From NCBI RefSeq assembly GCF_044904705.1, contig NZ_JADIKL010000003.1, forward strand, positions 186,001 to 250,000: a stretch of DNA of 64,000 nt, read 5' to 3'. Numbering within the stretch: position 1 is the first letter of the stretch; each line of letters opens with the position of its first letter. The position numbers were made by a program, and so were the translations under genes. Below are positions 63,350 to 64,000 of the stretch, piece by piece. Source of the stretch: Rhodanobacter_A agri. Lineage in GTDB: Bacteria > Pseudomonadota > Gammaproteobacteria > Xanthomonadales > Rhodanobacteraceae. The notes under the pieces are model-generated. The model was not told the origin of the DNA. It saw only the letters and a program-made list of their open reading frames with translations, and made no database searches.

Positions 63350-63982
63350 ATGGACATCTACCACGCCCCCGACACGCTGCAGATCCGCCCATCGATCCTG
63401 TACTTCGGCACCCCGGTGCTGCTGATCACCACACGCAATCCCGACAGTTCCGCCAACATCACGCCGATGTCGTCCGCCTGGGCGCTCGCCGACCGCGTGA
63501 CGATTGGCCTGACGGGCGGCGGCCAGGGCCTGGCCAACCTGTTGCGCGAACGCGAGTGCGTACTCAACCTCGCCTCCGAATCGATGCGCGAGGCGGTGGA
63601 ACGCCTGGCACCCACCAGCGGTCGCGATCCGGTGCCGGCGTGGAAGCGCGGCTACCGCCATGCGGCGGACAAGTTCGCCCTGGCCGGTTGGCATGCGCTG
63701 CCTTCCGCGTTGGTGGGCGCGCCGCGCATCGCCGAGGCTCCGCTGCAACTGGAAGCACGCCTGCTCCAGGCCACCGAGCATCCGCTGGAGGCCTGGCGCG
63801 AAGATGCCGGCGGTTACACCACGCTGGAACTGGAAGTGTGCCAGGTGCATGCGCACGCCGACATCGTGGTGCCCGGCAGCTCGCACATCGATCCGCGCCG
63901 CTACCGCCCGCTGTTCTACGTGTTCCGCCATTACTACGGCGTGGGGCCGGCGCTGGGCCGCACGTTCAAGGCCGAGGTGTAA
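63350..63982 (+). CDS. Flavin reductase-like domain protein
   Basis: 210 residues. The split-barrel FMN-binding fold (PF01613) is indicated by YFGTPVLLITTRNPDSSANITPMSSAWALADRVTIGL, the LRERECVLNLASE segment and the late YRPLFYVFRHYYGVG. Such proteins bind FMN and either supply reduced flavin or act as oxidoreductases by themselves; a partner monooxygenase is not seen in the window. Divergent from the ArsR regulator gene, the usual arrangement for a regulator and its target. Confidence 0.88.
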   Translation: MDIYHAPDTLQIRPSILYFGTPVLLITTRNPDSSANITPMSSAWALADRVTIGLTGGGQGLANLLRERECVLNLASESMREAVERLAPTSGRDPVPAWKRGYRHAADKFALAGWHALPSALVGAPRIAEAPLQLEARLLQATEHPLEAWREDAGGYTTLELEVCQVHAHADIVVPGSSHIDPRRYRPLFYVFRHYYGVGPALGRTFKAEV

Positions 63983-64000
63983 ACGGCGGCGGCCCGCATC

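Overview
The window is GC-rich DNA (roughly two thirds G+C) from a chromosome. Five large TonB-dependent receptors, secreted glycoside hydrolases, a De Ley-Doudoroff galactose operon, gltBD, EnvC/CtpA homologues and GTAG-type REP hairpins together suggest a gammaproteobacterium of the order Xanthomonadales (Lysobacterales), most likely Rhodanobacteraceae (Dyella, Rhodanobacter or Luteibacter type). The genus is an inference, since there is no rRNA gene to anchor it. I saw no tRNA, rRNA, CRISPR array, prophage or intact transposase.

1-8.1 kb: the 3' part of a GH30 glycosidase gene lies behind a large TonB receptor (glycan uptake). It is followed by an exported L,D-transpeptidase-fold protein, a ClC anion transporter with CBS domains and a small membrane protein.

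8.2-24.4 kb: galactoside utilisation island. A FadR-type regulator (DgoR-like) heads a tightly overlapping operon of DgoK, DgoA, DgoD, a galactose-dehydrogenase-like SDR, an SMP-30 lactonase and a sugar-porter MFS protein. This is the whole oxidative route from galactose to pyruvate and glyceraldehyde-3-phosphate. Facing it are a GH63-like glycosidase and a TonB receptor, then a kinase/aminotransferase pair and a secreted GH42 beta-galactosidase. The same short operator-like word (TTGTAATAC) lies before the operon, before the TonB receptor and before the GH42 gene, which suggests one regulon.

24.4-32.5 kb: a Y-family polymerase is followed by a lower-GC patch. In it, two small genes (a SRPBCC protein and a zinc-ribbon membrane protein) sit between three copies of a hairpin repeat with the loop CGACCC. 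Next come a broken fragment of a methylglyoxal synthase gene, a YCF48-like propeller protein, the intact two-domain methylglyoxal-synthase-like gene and a third TonB receptor.

32.6-41.9 kb: gltB-gltD (glutamate synthase) with a recognisable promoter and an 18-bp palindrome upstream. Divergent from it, a TonB receptor overlaps a class A acid phosphatase gene.

42-57 kb: mostly housekeeping. EnvC-like and CtpA-like proteins; a MidA/NDUFAF7-type methyltransferase; a TonB receptor with a DUF2938 protein behind a Zur-like palindrome; an EcsC protein; folate-related genes (FolM-like pteridine reductase, FolK, FolB) mixed with an MscS channel and a DUF6159 membrane protein; an OsmC protein; DbpA; and a BaiN/HI0933-type flavoprotein. 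REP hairpins supply the stop codons of two of these genes.

57-64 kb: two tandem near-identical secreted proteins with an HEWHE motif (a 1.24-kb duplication that includes their upstream DNA), a possible mini secreted peptide, an unusually AT-rich gene-free stretch, a secreted M28 aminopeptidase, a DUF1161 protein, and an ArsR regulator divergent from a flavin reductase with a palindrome between them.
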